Below, piece after piece: positions 20,281-31,415 of a stretch of 64,000 nt of DNA (its first letter is position 1; each line of letters opens with the position of its first letter). Both the position numbers and the translations under genes were made by a program. The notes under the pieces are model-generated. The model did no database searches, had not been told where the DNA came from, and saw only the letters and a list, made by a program, of their open reading frames with translations. The DNA is from Anthopleura xanthogrammica (lineage: Eukaryota; Cnidaria; Anthozoa; Actiniaria; Actiniidae), in the NCBI GenBank assembly GCA_964019055.1, contig OZ025207.1, forward strand, positions 13,515,357 to 13,579,356. The letters run 5' to 3'.

Positions 20281-21417
20281 AAGGCCATCTCCAGGTTGCA
20301 ATTTCTGAAGAAATCCACTCATGACAGTTATTTCCTTGTGAGAAATGCTACCTGGATAGAAGTCACTGACAAATGCTAGTGCTCCGCTTGGTGTTATACC
20401 CATAAGTGACTTTCATGTTGGTCTGCTTTTATAAGAGGAATAACAAGCAGACTGGCAGTCCACAATGATAACAACATCAGGATAAAGTTCCTTAAATGGC
20501 TTTGGGCTATACTCAAATTCAGCCCTCAGAAATGCTAGCCAGGTCCTTATAACTACTGACACAGTAGACTCAGACACCATGAACCTATACGCTTCAAACG
20601 GATTAACACTAAAATAAATTCTTGATATATCGAAAGAGATGTAGGCCGTCCCACTCTTGTTTGTTTCTGCTCAGTCGTAGTCACTCTATCATGAGTTCCA
20701 TAGCTCAAATTTGTTGCAGACTCTTCTATCATTCTGAAGCAAATCATTAGAATTCTGTAACTAGAGAAACCAGTATAGAACTCTATGTCCTTGTCACTTG
20801 ATTTATACTGGTCAATATGCCTCTTGCAGTTCATGTTGTAACTGAGTGTTTTCTTCTCTCAACTGAGTGTTTTCTTCTCACAACTTTGCTAGTTCAGTTT
20901 GTTATTCTTCGGTTTCTCGTATTTGCTTCTCTAGGTGTATCCCGTTTAATTCGGTTTGTTGTTCCTTTTCTTTTCTTTGATGGTCCCTCAGGTCTGTATC
21001 ATTAAGCTCCTGGCTACTGTATGATCCTCTAAGCAATCAACCTCAGTGTTCAATGTATTGACTTCAAGCATGCAATCAATGTGGCTTTCACTTACATTGC
21101 TCTTATTTTTCTTTCTCCGCTTTTTCAATGACAATACTTCATCAACAGACAGCCGTTTAATTTCTCTTCTCTTTTGCTGGTTCAGACCAAGGAAAGATTG
21201 GAGGAAGAGGCATGTGACTGAGCTTGCTTCCCCCTTCCCAGTGAAGCGAACAGATTTGTGTATTCGTTGAAGTAAGCTTTAGGCTGTCATTTTTTATGAG
21301 AACATTGTATTTCTTCCTCAATTGTGGATCCTTAGGAATGCAATAGAATTCCAGTTCCGAAGATTGGCTTCTGTGGCTTGAACAACAGTTAGGAACACAA
21401 CAGTTATGTTTTGCCAT
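20281..21417 (-). pseudogene. THAP-domain DDE transposase (ISL2EU/IS4EU-like), decayed
   Basis: Starts MAKHNCCVPNC at 21417 with a THAP zinc-binding domain (CxxxxC ... PKDPQLRKKYNVLI ... ICSLHW). A coiled-coil follows with EENTQLREENTQLQHELQEA at about 20840-20930. A HTH_Tnp_4-like segment reads FYTGFSSYRILMICF and IYQEFILVLIRLK. The DDE_Tnp_4 core reads IIVDCQSACYSSYKSRPT, a stop, then GITPSGALAFVSDFYPGSIS and LQPGDGLMAF. Part of the core between the first acidic residue and YSSYKS is missing, and several stops and frame changes occur. It runs tail-to-tail toward the YqaJ gene, as expected if both belonged to one ISL2EU-type transposon. Confidence 0.75.
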
Positions 21418-21485
21418 TTTTGCTTTACTTTTCTCCTTCAATTTTTTTCAAGATCATAGAAATGAACTAATGAATATATACTTAC

Positions 21486-21659
21486 ATGAGTCAATTATTT
21501 TCAAAATTTCAGGACTGACAATTGCTTTGGGAGATTTGATAGCACTTTGTTGTTCTTGTTTCTTCCCGAAGCAGGACCAGAAGTCAGATGAGGGTTCAGG
21601 GTCGGCCATGAGGAAGATATTCTTTATTTCCTCAGAGGAATATTGAGTGCCAGCCTCCC
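21486..21659 (-). other. Candidate internal coding exon
   Basis: Acceptor ttaatcttag and donor tgtaagt bound a 174-base open segment reading TQYSSEEIKNIFLMADPEPS and SDFWSCFGKKQEQQ. The family is unknown. It lies just upstream of the THAP transposase and just downstream of the duplicated terminal exons, so it is either an exon of an invaded host gene or an upstream exon of the transposon. Confidence 0.35.
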
Positions 21660-21709
21660 CTAAGATTAAAATAATACTTTTTCTTGAAATGTAGTAAAAG
21701 AAAAGACAG

Positions 21710-22570
21710 TTACTCCCTGCGAAACACCTGCCTCACTCTCTTCCCAAATGGTCGGATGGCGGATTTCTTTTTTGGTTGAGTCTGTACTTCAACCGAGATC
21801 TAAAACAAAACAAAACAAAAAATAAATGTTACAAAATAAATGAAAGCATGCATGCAGATACCATCACTGTTGAAAATGTTCCTTTGAAAAGTTATTATTC
21901 TATTATTCTCTATCTGTTTATTTAATAAATAATTACTGAGGTACACAGCAGCGAAAATAGATAAAAATTATTGGTTTTTCAATTTATAAAATTGTAACAT
22001 TCTTAACTTGGCATGCAAGAAATTCGAATTGCATCTTCATTTACATGGTTTGATATAATTATATGAACTTTTTCAACCATACTGAGTTTCTTATCAAAAA
22101 ACTCTTCTAAAAAAATTGCCTTTTTTCTAAGATTTTCTTAAATAGTGAAGTAAATAAAAAATATGAAATATCAAAAAATACCAAAACGATTCAGCAAAGA
22201 AAATACTAAAATACTAAAAATTGAAAACAAAGGGGTAAAATGGGTTAAAAAGGGTGGGGTAAAAGTAAAGAGAGTTACTCCTTGCGGAACACCTGCCTCA
22301 CTCTCCTCCTAAATCGCTGCAATGCTGATTTTTTCTTGACAGTTTGAACTTCAACTGAGATCTAAAACAAAAAATATATTGATTACAAAATACAATGAAT
22401 TGAAAGCTTTTGAAAATGGACTTTTTTCTTTCTTCTATTCTCTATCTGTTTATTAAATAAATAATTACTGAGACATAATATTAAAAATAAATAAATATAT
22501 AAATAAAAGTTATTGATTTTTTATTCATAAGATTGTAACATTCTTAATATCATGCAAAGTTTTTTCAAAA
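21710..22570 (-). repeat. Tandemly duplicated terminal coding exon plus flank
   Basis: Two similar exons end in the same way: 21710-21799 (ISVEVQTQPKKKSAIRPFGK, then RVRQVFRRE-stop) and 22275-22361 (ISVEVQTVKKKSALQRFRRR, then VRQVFRKE-stop). Each has the acceptor ttttgttttag directly before ATCTC. Similarity continues upstream through ctattctctatctgtttatt and aataaataattactgag for about 250 bases. The unit is about 560 bases and clearly diverged. The gene is unrecognised; its earlier exons should lie at higher coordinates. Confidence 0.65.
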
Positions 22571-23179
22571 ATCTTATTATCCAAATGTTATGTTAAGTTT
22601 TTTTCTGAACTTTTGAAGCCCAAACCTGCAAAAGGTTTTCAAGTAGCATAATAGTGGGACTGTGGACCGGTCAGCAATAAATTACATCTATTTCACATAA
22701 TACAATTCATCTGTGACTTGGAACACACTCTACTACGGTGGCACTATATTAAATATCTTTAATTTATACACTTCATTTACTCACTGTTGGACCACAGACC
22801 ACTCAATGTTTAAGGTGTCTTTAAAGTAGATAGGTATTCTTAATAGTTGCACATTTTCTGTGACTTTATTTCTTCATCAGTGCTGATTTGTGTTTAAAAA
22901 ACTTTCAAATCTTATATTGAAAATGTCTGAGTTGGAGCAAACACGGAAGGTTAACCAATTATATGGTTTTCCTATTTCACATTTTTTTCATAAAGTAAAT
23001 GGTTTGTTACTTTCTTTAAGGTTTTTGACCACTTTTCCATCAGGATATAACAGTTTGTAGCACTTCACGGATGGTTTTAAAATGTTGGAATTGTGCATTT
23101 CATGTTTGGCTACAGCCAATATTTAAAGATGTCTTGACTGTTTGAGAAGTTTCAATGGGAAATTCTTACATCTCTGAGG

Positions 23180-23184
<5 letters not shown>
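22571..23184. other. No gene seen
   Basis: AT-rich sequence. Two related motifs (gtggaccggtcag, ttggaccacagacc) hint at a decayed inverted element at 22670-22810, not supported further. Confidence 0.4.
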
Positions 23185-23235
<51 letters not shown>

Positions 23236-23400
23236 TTTATTAACTTATATTGCGCCAATCTCAATATTCATTTTCATTGGTGCATAGAAGCGCATAAACC
23301 TTCTTCCTTATTGAATCGCGTTAAACCAACGTTAATGGGTACTAAATCTAAGTTTGACTTTGCATTTCCCCCCTTTTTGCACTTGAAGTGACTGATCTGG
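23185..23400. repeat. (TAA)n microsatellite with dispersed-repeat tail
   Basis: About 17 TAA units (23187-23236) run into tttattaacttatattgcgc, a sequence style often attached to such microsatellites in dispersed short repeats. Probably the end of a SINE- or MITE-like element. Confidence 0.6.
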
Positions 23401-24264
23401 TCGTCTGTTTGCTAGGGCATGAGAACATTGAAGTTTGGTGGTATAGGCTCCACTTAGGGGCTTCTCCTTCTGACACAACAGATCTGATCAGAGAAAACTA
23501 GTCACATGATTACCAAAATTCAGGCAGAAGTTAAACCTTGCACAGAATTTCCACATGTAAGCTACAGAACATGATTAAAAGCAAAACGAGTACCATGACT
23601 AAACAAAGTGTGCCATAGCAGCCATGTGGTTAAATTAAATATAGCTTTATGACAGGCATACCAAAGCATAATTATTCCCCAATCTTCTCTGTCAAATAAT
23701 TTGAATTGGTTACCATGCCTCATACATTCTTTAAACCCAACTCCGAATGGCTTTCCCTAATAGCATTTTTCAATACCATATTCTAATGCATTATGTTCAA
23801 TAATAATTATGTCCAATATACACAAGATTGTTGTTATTATTTTCTTTTTCATTTATTTCCTTGTTTTCTTAATGTCTAATAATTTTTCTTAGTATAGTAG
23901 TCTTTTGTGTTTTCCATCCTTAGCCCCACCCCCTCGCATGGTTTTTGTACCATAAAGACCTATTATTAAGTAAATAATAATTATTTGAAACAAAGAAATA
24001 ACATGAATGAATAAACAAAAACATTCATATGTTCTTTTAGAAAATAGAATAGATATATTGATTAATTAAAAGCTAAATAAACAAAAATAATAAATAAAAA
24101 AAATAGACTGAATGAATTACCATTTAACTAATAGAGATAATTAGATCTCTATTAGAGATCTATTGCTTCTGTTTGAACGACATATTTGCTGCTTTTATCA
24201 CTTTTGATTTTGTCCAGACAATTTTTGCAGATATAAGTCAATTTTTCACTATATTTAATTTAAG
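23401..24264. other. No gene seen
   Basis: AT-rich, with a short tandem at 24130-24165 (tagagat/agatct). No open frames of note. Confidence 0.4.
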
Positions 24265-25111
24265 TTATAAATGAACTGATGTGGGAACTTGATCAGGCTG
24301 AAAAGGAGCTGATGCCACATTTTCTCCTGTTACTCGGCTCGGACAGGCATTAAACTCTTGGTCTTCGCGCAAGACATTGGACTTTCCATCCAGGAAGTAT
24401 TGGACAAACTCTTTGCCTTTGTTGTATATTGACCACTTTTCCGTGGCATTAGCACATGCCAAGTCAAACTCTTCCGAAGATGTACAGTCGATAAGTCCTC
24501 CTTCGCGCTTATCCCCGACGTTCTTTCCAAATATGTCACTCATCTCCAGCGAAGCTCCCTTTTCTATGCCAAGTTCACTTAACTTAGGTTGAATATTGTC
24601 TCTCAAGTGAATGTCGAGTGTATGCCGTCAACCATCTCTGCTTTTCCCGCGAAATCCACAGGTAACCAAAATTTGGGTTTGCACCTAGTCCCTGTTTTTC
24701 GAAAAACGCGGACTGACTGGGTCCAGTCCAGTCCAGTTCAGTCCGCCTTTTACAACATACCATACACCATAGGGACTCCAAAAAAATCTGAGCCCTTTAT
24801 GGGAAATGAACCCATGAACCTCAATGCAAGATTGAAAAGTTCGAGCAAGACTTTAGAACATCTTTCTTAAAATGCTCTTCACAAACAACTGTACTTTTAT
24901 TTACGATGAAACAATTCCTTCCATTTTGGCGTTTTATCAAGTTGCACCAGCGTACTTTGGAAGGACCTTTGGTTGGAAACTTGAAAAAGTGAATCTTCGA
25001 TTTGGTTCTATGACTTTCGTATTCAAAGTTATTACATCCTGGTACAGCACACTGCCTTCCACGGCTTCTAGGACACATTTTCTTTCCTTCAAAGCAGTTC
25101 TCAGAGTCCAT
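24265..25111 (-). pseudogene. Second THAP-domain protein, interrupted
   Basis: The 24821-25111 frame is a THAP DNA-binding domain: CAVPGC, KIHFFKFPTKGPSKVRWCNL, then VVCEEHF (C-x2-H). It is followed by a repeat insertion (24766-24838). Then a 113-codon frame (24265-24606) contains FDLACANATEKWSIYNKGKE and FVQYFLDGKSNVLRE, resembling the regulatory segment found after THAP-like domains in cnidarian transposon proteins. No DDE catalytic part is seen. Likely a domesticated or dead P-element/THAP-type gene. Confidence 0.55.
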
Positions 25112-25229
25112 TTAGCTTTTGAATTTTAGGAAGGATCGATATCTAACATGTAAACTTCGCTCAATACCTTCGCAGGCATACAGGGTTAGCCTCAATGTAT
25201 TTCAACTGCGCCCGCATCTTATGCTTCTG

Positions 25230-25300
25230 GGGGACTATTAAACCATAGGGACTCAGAAAAAATCTGAGTCCTTTATGGGAAATGAACCTCTGCACTCTAG
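25230..25300. repeat. Short hairpin repeat, also at 24766-24838
   Basis: Both copies share ccatagggact, a stem formed by ggactcag and ctgagtcc (perfect here) and tttatgggaaatgaacc. The minus strand of the end resembles a tRNA B-box (GGTTCATTTCCC), so a tRNA-derived SINE fragment is possible. Confidence 0.5.
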
Positions 25301-25504
25301 TGGGAGTTTTTACATTGCATTTCTCATTTTTCCTTTTCATTTTACCAACCATAAGAGCAATGGAGTTATGTACATGTTTGTACAGTAGCTTTTAGGGCAC
25401 ATCTGGTTTCAGAGTAGCTTGTTTATGGACATTTATTTGAAACAGAATGGAATTGGAAGGGGCACCTCCCAAATAATTCTTGGGTTGCAACCACATGTAT
25501 TTTG

Positions 25505-26218
25505 GAAGTAAATGGTTTGAAAACCCACACATACTGACAGACTACTCGACCACTAATCTTACAACCCGACCTCTCACAAAGCCACTACTATAAAGACTCT
25601 CACTAGACGAGCGCAACTTGTTTGTGACTCACCAGACAAACTCAAGACGAGAATGAAAATCTGCAGCGTGTATTCGCCAAGAACAGATACAGTGCGGAAT
25701 TCGTTAAACGGAACACCCACAACAACAACAAATCTACGAACAAAACTGACGAACCTATGATTACTTCCACAATACCCTACATCAGAGTTACCTCGGAGAT
25801 GATAGCACGAATTCTACAACCTTACAACATTCCTGTTGCTCACAAACCTGTTACGACCCTACGACACTTATTAACTAACGTTAAAGACAAAGACGCACCA
25901 CTTAACAGACAAGGAGCTGTTTACAAAATAGCTTGCACTGACTGTGACGCAACCTACATTAGCGAGACAGGGAGGAACTTAAACACTAGACTTACTGAAC
26001 ATAAACGCTCAACTAAGAACGGTAACCCCAACAACCACATCGCTGTACATCACAAAAATACTGGACATACTATTGACTGGGACTCTGCTACATGCATTAC
26101 ATACTGCACTAACTACCATCAACGTCTTTAACTTGAGAGTTGGTTCACCAACTTAGAACAAAAACCAATTAACCGCAGCCAACCTCTACCGGCACCCTAC
26201 AAAAAAAATCATCCATGA
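25505..26218 (+). pseudogene. Penelope-like element fragment: RT tail plus GIY-YIG endonuclease
   Basis: Starts inside the RT C-terminus (KPTHTDRLL), continues TLTRRAQLVCDSPDKLKTR, a frame slip, then a clean frame 25757-26131. The latter contains YIRVTSEMIARILQPYNIPV and the GIY-YIG-type nuclease region AVYKIACTDCDATYISETGR with the CxxC preceding it and TRLTEHKRS. After one stop it ends ESWFTNLEQKPINRSQPLPA near 26200. The fragment is 5'-truncated, as usual for retrotransposition, and carries at least three lesions. The strand is the same as the dehydrogenase gene. Confidence 0.85.
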
Positions 26219-26330
26219 CCTAAAACAGACCGATGGTGCTACCGAAGAACAATAGACTATTACTTTGTGATAACACTTACACTACCTAAGAACAATGCGA
26301 CAATACCGACGCAACTATACCTGGTATAGT

Positions 26331-27117
26331 GATGCCTAGTAAGTGAGAGTAGCAAGTGTGTCTTGGTTGGTTAGTGTGGTGCCTGGTAAGTGAGAGTAGC
26401 AAGTGTGTCTTGGTTGGTTAGTGTGGTGCCTGGTAAGTGAGAGGAGCAAGTGTGTCTTGGTTGGTTAGTGTGGTGCCTGGTAACTGAGAGTAGCAAGTGT
26501 GTCTTGGTTGGTTAGTGTGGTGCCTGGTAAGTGAGAGGAGCAAGTGTGTCTTGGTTGGTTAGTGTGGTGCCTGGTAAGTGAGAGTAGCAAGTGTGTCTTG
26601 GTTGGTTAGTGTGGTGCCTGGTAAGTGAGAGGAGCAAGTGTGTCTTGGTTGGTTAGTGTGGTGCCTGGTAACTGAGAGTAGCAAGTGTGTCTTGGTTGGT
26701 TAGTGTGGTGCCTGGTAAGTGAGAGGAGCAAGTGTGTCTTGGTTGGTTATTGTGGTGCCTGGTAAGTGAGAGCAGCAAGTGTGTCTTGGTTGGTTAGTGT
26801 GGTGCCTGGTAAGTGAGAGGAGCAAGTGTGTCTTGGTTGGTTAGTGTGGTGCCTGGTAAGTGAGAGGTGCAAGTGTGTCTTGGTTGGTTAGTGTGGTGCC
26901 TGGTAAGTGAGAGCAGCAAGTGTGTCTTGATTGGTTAGTGTGGTGCCTGGTAAGTGAGAGCAGCAAGTGTGTCTTGGTTGGTTAGTGTGGTGCCTGGTAA
27001 GTGAGAGGAGCAAGTGTGTCTTGGTTGGTTATTGTGGTGCCTGGTAAGTGAGAGGTGCAAGTGTGTCTTGGTTGGTTAGTGTGGTGCCTGGTAAGCGAGA
27101 GGAGCAAGTGTTTCTTG
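26331..27117. repeat. Minisatellite, 47-bp unit, about 16-17 copies
   Basis: The unit starts gtgcctggtaagtgagag and includes gcaagtgtgtcttggttgg. Copies differ at a few variable positions (gagtagc, gaggagc, gagcagc). It begins about 110 bases after the Penelope fragment and ends about 50 bases before the first recognised dehydrogenase exon. Confidence 0.95.
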
Positions 27118-27170
27118 GTACGTTTGCTGCTTGCAGTATTTCTTGGTTGGTGTATATACTGTCTGCTAAG

Positions 27171-28947
27171 TTAGATCTAACCAAATAATGCGGGATCTTG
27201 ATGAGACTAAGGGCGGAGGTCCCTTCCCACAAATACTCAAGTATGATATATTTGTCAACTGCATTCGTCTGTCTAAGGTGTGATGTTGTCTCAGTCACCA
27301 ATGAAAACAGTTTTAATGTTTGCACTAAAAATGAAACTGCAAGAGAATTCAAAAATGAATCCTTGCGAGAAGTAGAAAAAACCTCAAAAAGGTTTTTGCT
27401 TTCTTCACAGACAATCCCTCCATTTTTAACACGAGAGATCTTGGACACAAGTGAGAGGTAATACAAAGTTTCTTAAATCCAAAAACATGAATTTTAATTA
27501 CAAAAACATTGAAAATTATTTCTTTAAATCTCTTTAGGAATCTTTCTCTTGTTGTTGATGTAAGCTGTGACGTCAATAACCCTGACAATCCATTGCCGTT
27601 TTACGACTCTGCTACCACACCTCAGAATCCTGTACGAGCTGTTGATTTAAGGTACACGCATTGTGTTGTTGATATATCTATGTACAAATAAAATATGTAT
27701 AGTATTCTGCTCTGTATCTCTATGTTTCCTTGCAGCAGTTTTACCATGACACTTCAGGTGTCATTGTGTACCTGTATTCAAGAACTGTGATTGGATGATG
27801 GGCAGCATGTTTTTGATTGGTTCAGAGACGAAGCTATTTGAATGTCATTTCTTTCCTTGTTCAGTTGACGCAAACTTGACATTGTCCATATTTGGTATTT
27901 CCTTTAAGTAAATCAAGCAAGACCCTTGAGATTCTGTCCATTGATATCCTGCCTTCCTTGCTGCCACGAGAAAGCAGCATAAGATTCGCTGACAAGGTGA
28001 CGCCATACTTGAAGAGATTAACCCAGGTGAAATACTTTGACGCAAAATTTTGATGTTTTTTGTCAAGCACTCAACTATTCTATTCAAAATTCATCATTCT
28101 TGTTGTCAGCGCGCGTAACTTAACAACTAGGATCATCATACTCGACATCTTGTTGATCTTCATTATCAACATTTTCGTCATCAGTAGCAGCAGCATCACC
28201 CCCGACACCACCATCACCACCACCACTGGCACCACCATCATCATCATCTTGATCCTCATTATCAACATTATCATCATCAGTAGAAGCAACATTATCATCA
28301 TCATCAAAAACCGCACCTATTACCACCACCATTGGCACCACCATCATCATCATCTTAATCCTCATTATCAACATTATCATCATCAGTAACAGCAACATCA
28401 TCATCATCATCAACAACCGCACCTATCACCACCGGCACCACTGTCATCATCATCTTGTTACTCATTATTGATCATCATCAGTAGCAGCAATGATCACCAA
28501 CACCAGCCACACTTTCGAACAAATCCTGTGCTCTTGGTCCTTGAATTTTCCATTATCGTCTGCTGCAAACTTCAGGAATTCCCGATTATCTCTTGGTGGT
28601 ATACGTATACCTTCTCTGTTCAAGTCACTGCCAAATGCGATCTCACTATGTTTGTTATCGTCACAGCTGAGAGCATAATTTTCCACGTACCTGCACCAGG
28701 GCGGTCAGGTGGCGCAGAACAGGGAGGGATTGACGGGCAGCATCTGCCAAGTGACGGCACATTGCAAATGGATTAAAATAAAGTTTCACATAACAGCGCG
28801 ATACGATGTATGTAACTATGATGATTTTTTTTACACTAGGATGATCCGGACCCAGTGTGGATACGAACCAAGAAAGTGTATGAACAAAAATTGAAAGAAA
28901 TATTCGGTGGAAAATTCATGTATTCTCCGATTAAAGGACGCATATAA
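27171..28947 (+). CDS. Saccharopine dehydrogenase (LYS1-type), C-terminal exons
   Basis: Five exons join in phase: about 27171-27277 (DLDETKGGGPFPQILKYDIF, VNCIRLSK), 27411-27457 (TIPPFLTREILDTSE), 27538-27651 (LVVDVSCDVNNPDNPLPFYD), 27909-28026 (LEILSIDILPSLLPRESSIR) and 28840-28947 (DPVWIRTKKVYEQKLKEIF, stop). The order ETKxGGPF, DIFVNCIxL, DVSCDxxNPxNPLPxYD, IDxLPSLLPRESS, PVW is that of monofunctional saccharopine dehydrogenase (NAD+, L-lysine-forming), not of the bifunctional AASS enzyme. It interconverts saccharopine and lysine plus 2-oxoglutarate. All exon joins use GT-AG. The N-terminal half was not found; its exons must lie upstream, perhaps beyond the repeats. The first acceptor is approximate. 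Confidence 0.85.
28131..28480. repeat. Imperfect CAT/ATC microsatellite in the last intron
   Basis: Long runs of cat, atc and acc triplets with interruptions and a duplicated segment of about 110 bases (ttatcaacattatcatcat recurs). Open frames over it are due to the triplet period. Confidence 0.85.
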
Positions 28948-29331
28948 TGCATGATGTAACCGACGTAATCAACAAACCTTATGTAAAGCTTAAAAAAGTA
29001 TGTAAAAGTCTTTGGTGTTTTTGAGTCTGCACTACAGAGTTCGCAGAATATTGAGAATCACAGTAAATATGGGTGAAATAACTGTATTGGTTGAAAGCCA
29101 AAAACCCAGATGAACTGGATAGAAAAAGAGTAATCAAAAATATATTTTGAATTGCATGTATTTTATAACCTATCCTTGGAAAATAAACTATTGGATTTTT
29201 TATTGTAAATTTTGTTTAATTTTCTTCTCTCGTTCATTCGCCCACTCTCTCCATGCCTTCAAAATTTCGTCAAAACTAAAAGATTCATCAAAACGTTTTG
29301 CTTTATTTTGTGTCCTTCGACATCACTTTCA

Positions 29332-29450
29332 CAGGGGCGTAGCTTACTTTATGCAAATACGAACGTGCGTACTACTTCAGAAATTCACAATTTTTTCAGA
29401 TTTCCCTATATATGGAAACCTGTGCGTAAAATGTCCTAGCTATGCCCCTG
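29332..29450. mobile_element. Short MITE, CAGGGGCGTAG ends
   Basis: caggggcgtagct at the left and agctatgcccctg at the right form a terminal inverted repeat around 119 bases. A related element follows at 29843. The CAGGGGCG start suggests a hAT-type element, but no clear 8-bp duplication is visible. Confidence 0.6.
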
Positions 29451-29842
29451 CTTCAAACAGTGTTCCACGGTCCCTGTCCGGATCGTGTAGGATGGGTTAT
29501 TACTGATGAAAGTGGGTCACCAATCAGTCACACATAGAGCTGTAAGAAGCTGAGGATCATGGGCAGGTTTTATCCACCAAAACCGATGATCAGGTCTTGA
29601 TTTTCGATTATTTTTGCCCCTCCGGCCGTCTCAGAGCATTTGTAAGAGAGTCGTAAACGATTAGTATAGCCATCGTGAACTTGGGAATTATTAATTTTCC
29701 AATTTTCCCTAAGGTCCCTAAGCACATTAGAAATGTGTACTTGTTAACCTGGGGGCGGTAAGAATACCAGCGCACGTGACAACCATATAAAAGCAGGGTA
29801 CACAACATGCTACAGGGGCGGATATCACAGGGGCGGATATCA

Positions 29843-30002
29843 CAGGGGCGTAGTAAGGATTTTTGTCTTGGGGGGGGGACCCCTTTTCAGAACATCAACC
29901 AAAAAAAGGGCAAACCAAAAAACGGCCAACTAAGAAACGGCCAACCAAAACAACGGCAAACATGGTGGAGGAGCGGGGCCCGGGCCCCCTGGCTACGCCC
30001 CT
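29843..30002. mobile_element. MITE of the CAGGGGCGTAG family, 160 bp
   Basis: Terminal pair caggggcgtag / ctacgcccct. Before the left end two extra copies of caggggcggatatca occur at 29813-29842. The interior has G-rich and aacggccaac repeats. Confidence 0.65.
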
Positions 30003-30189
30003 ACGATAGTCACTTCCACAGTTTCCCATACGTGGTACTTTAAACAACAAACGTATGAATGTCCATATCGTACTTTTTAACTGCGCTACGGGTGTTTCGA
30101 ATTGTAAGCTTTTAGAATTTTGATCCCTTGGCGTGTTGACGATATGCGGCTATTTTGTAAGCGGTTGGGCTACCTGTGTTCCACCAAAA

Positions 30190-31415
30190 CACGTCGTCTT
30201 CCCATGATGCCATTGTGTCAGCATAATAAGGAAGACCAACATGGCGAACTTGTAGGATTAGAATAAGAAGAAAATATCGCTGGTTGAACGGTAAGAAATG
30301 CGAAAAAACACCAAAGAAATAGTGAGAAACGTAGTTAAAAGTTCCTTGATGTTGCTGGAGTGTTTTTTTTCTGAGTTTTCTCTTTGTTTTTAGCGTATTT
30401 TTCCAATGACATTTTTCACGCCTGGAGATTGTTCACACGTGATGTTTATTAGTCGCTGGACATCTTCTTCTTGGCTGCTGGAATACTACACTGGACATTG
30501 TTATCTCGGAAAATACCTTACTTAACAATGTGAGTCAGCTTTTGTTGTCTTTTCTAACGTTTTAAGACGAAGACGAAGCAGTTGTTTGGGCATTGGATGC
30601 AATATCCCTCCCCCTCCCCTGACAGAACTGCATAGGCATGATCTATATATAGAAAAACTATTACATACGTCTGGGATCTAGAATCTTATAACACTAATTT
30701 TGAAGAACACCTAGGCCGAATACAAACTTTGAACTTCACATAATCCAAACCTAACCACATAAAAGACTGCTTTATTATCTATTGTTTTCAATGCGTACGG
30801 CTCATGTAAACTTTGACATTTGACCTAAGCCTAAGGGTCGAATTTTTATACTGAGTGTTATTTCAATGAACAATATTAACAGTTGATGGACTTTGAATAG
30901 ACATCTTACCTTTATATGTCTCATTACTTTGAGTATTATTTCTTTGTTTAATGGTTGTTCATGAATATGGATACAACTCAAAGAAAGCACCTTATTCCCA
31001 AGAGAATAACACATGGTCTAAGATAGGAAAATATTAGGTAAAGAAAGCTGTTATGCACAGGACATGTACACAGCTTGTATACCTTATTATTATATAGACA
31101 CTAGTGTTTTACTGGGAAATATGCCACTCGTATTTTTCATATGACCTATATCCAGGACCTCAATGACATTGCATAGTTTTTTGTTCATGGATGTGTCTAT
31201 ATAATAAGAAGAAAATTACACAGTGGCCTGAAGATATGAGGGGTTTATCTTTGAGTGGTGAAAAATATTTCATGAGTGAGCCACCCTCTACTTATAATTC
31301 TTTTGGGAATGAGACAATTTTTTCTATTTATATAAAGTGTAGTTTTTAACTTAATTTTTTCTTTGTTTTCAGCTATTACAACAAAATTGGGAGATGATTA
31401 TTGTTGACTCAAACT
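30190..31415 (+). ncRNA. Candidate spliced non-coding transcription unit
   Basis: Three exon candidates with good sites: about 30190-30290 (donor cg|gtaaga), 30394-30529 (acceptor tttgtttttag, donor at|gtgagt) and 31373-31415 (acceptor ttgttttcag, donor ct|gtaagt). The first includes AACATGGCGA, a YY1-like motif often found just downstream of transcription starts, but its ATG reaches a stop after four codons. The longest frame, in exon 2, is 40 codons. Another possible exon is 33106-33330, within the P1 palindrome arm. A 5' untranslated region of a gene farther right is the alternative. Confidence 0.35.

Larger units (their letters stand above)
17786..20285 (+). pseudogene. SWIM/YqaJ-nuclease gene of a transposon, interrupted by a Kolobok insertion
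   Basis: First part (17786-18015) has CTSKACSWSVPRKRKGPIQP, the Cys-rich SWIM-end signature of invertebrate YqaJ proteins, and REWSSEKLKAMLDQLK. The frame resumes exactly after the TTAA duplication with EVQQETGKSIGWSHVLPEE, then shows shifts. It ends in LWYAHRRWRIAASKCYRIAV, the start of a YqaJ (lambda-exonuclease-like) domain (W-x4-R-x-RIxAS). It stops at NSTSPSKAI, where the sequence joins the minus-strand transposase inside a shared aaggcca. The nuclease core is therefore deleted. YqaJ proteins are companions of some ISL2EU-type transposons. Confidence 0.65.

Noticed and set aside
27029..27466. A 145-codon minus-strand gene
   Set aside because: It covers the dehydrogenase exons in antisense and part of the minisatellite. 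The plus strand has in-phase, family-matching exons.
28060..28422. Frames rich in Ile, Met, Asp or His
   Set aside because: Generated by the CAT/ATC microsatellite in the last intron of the dehydrogenase gene.
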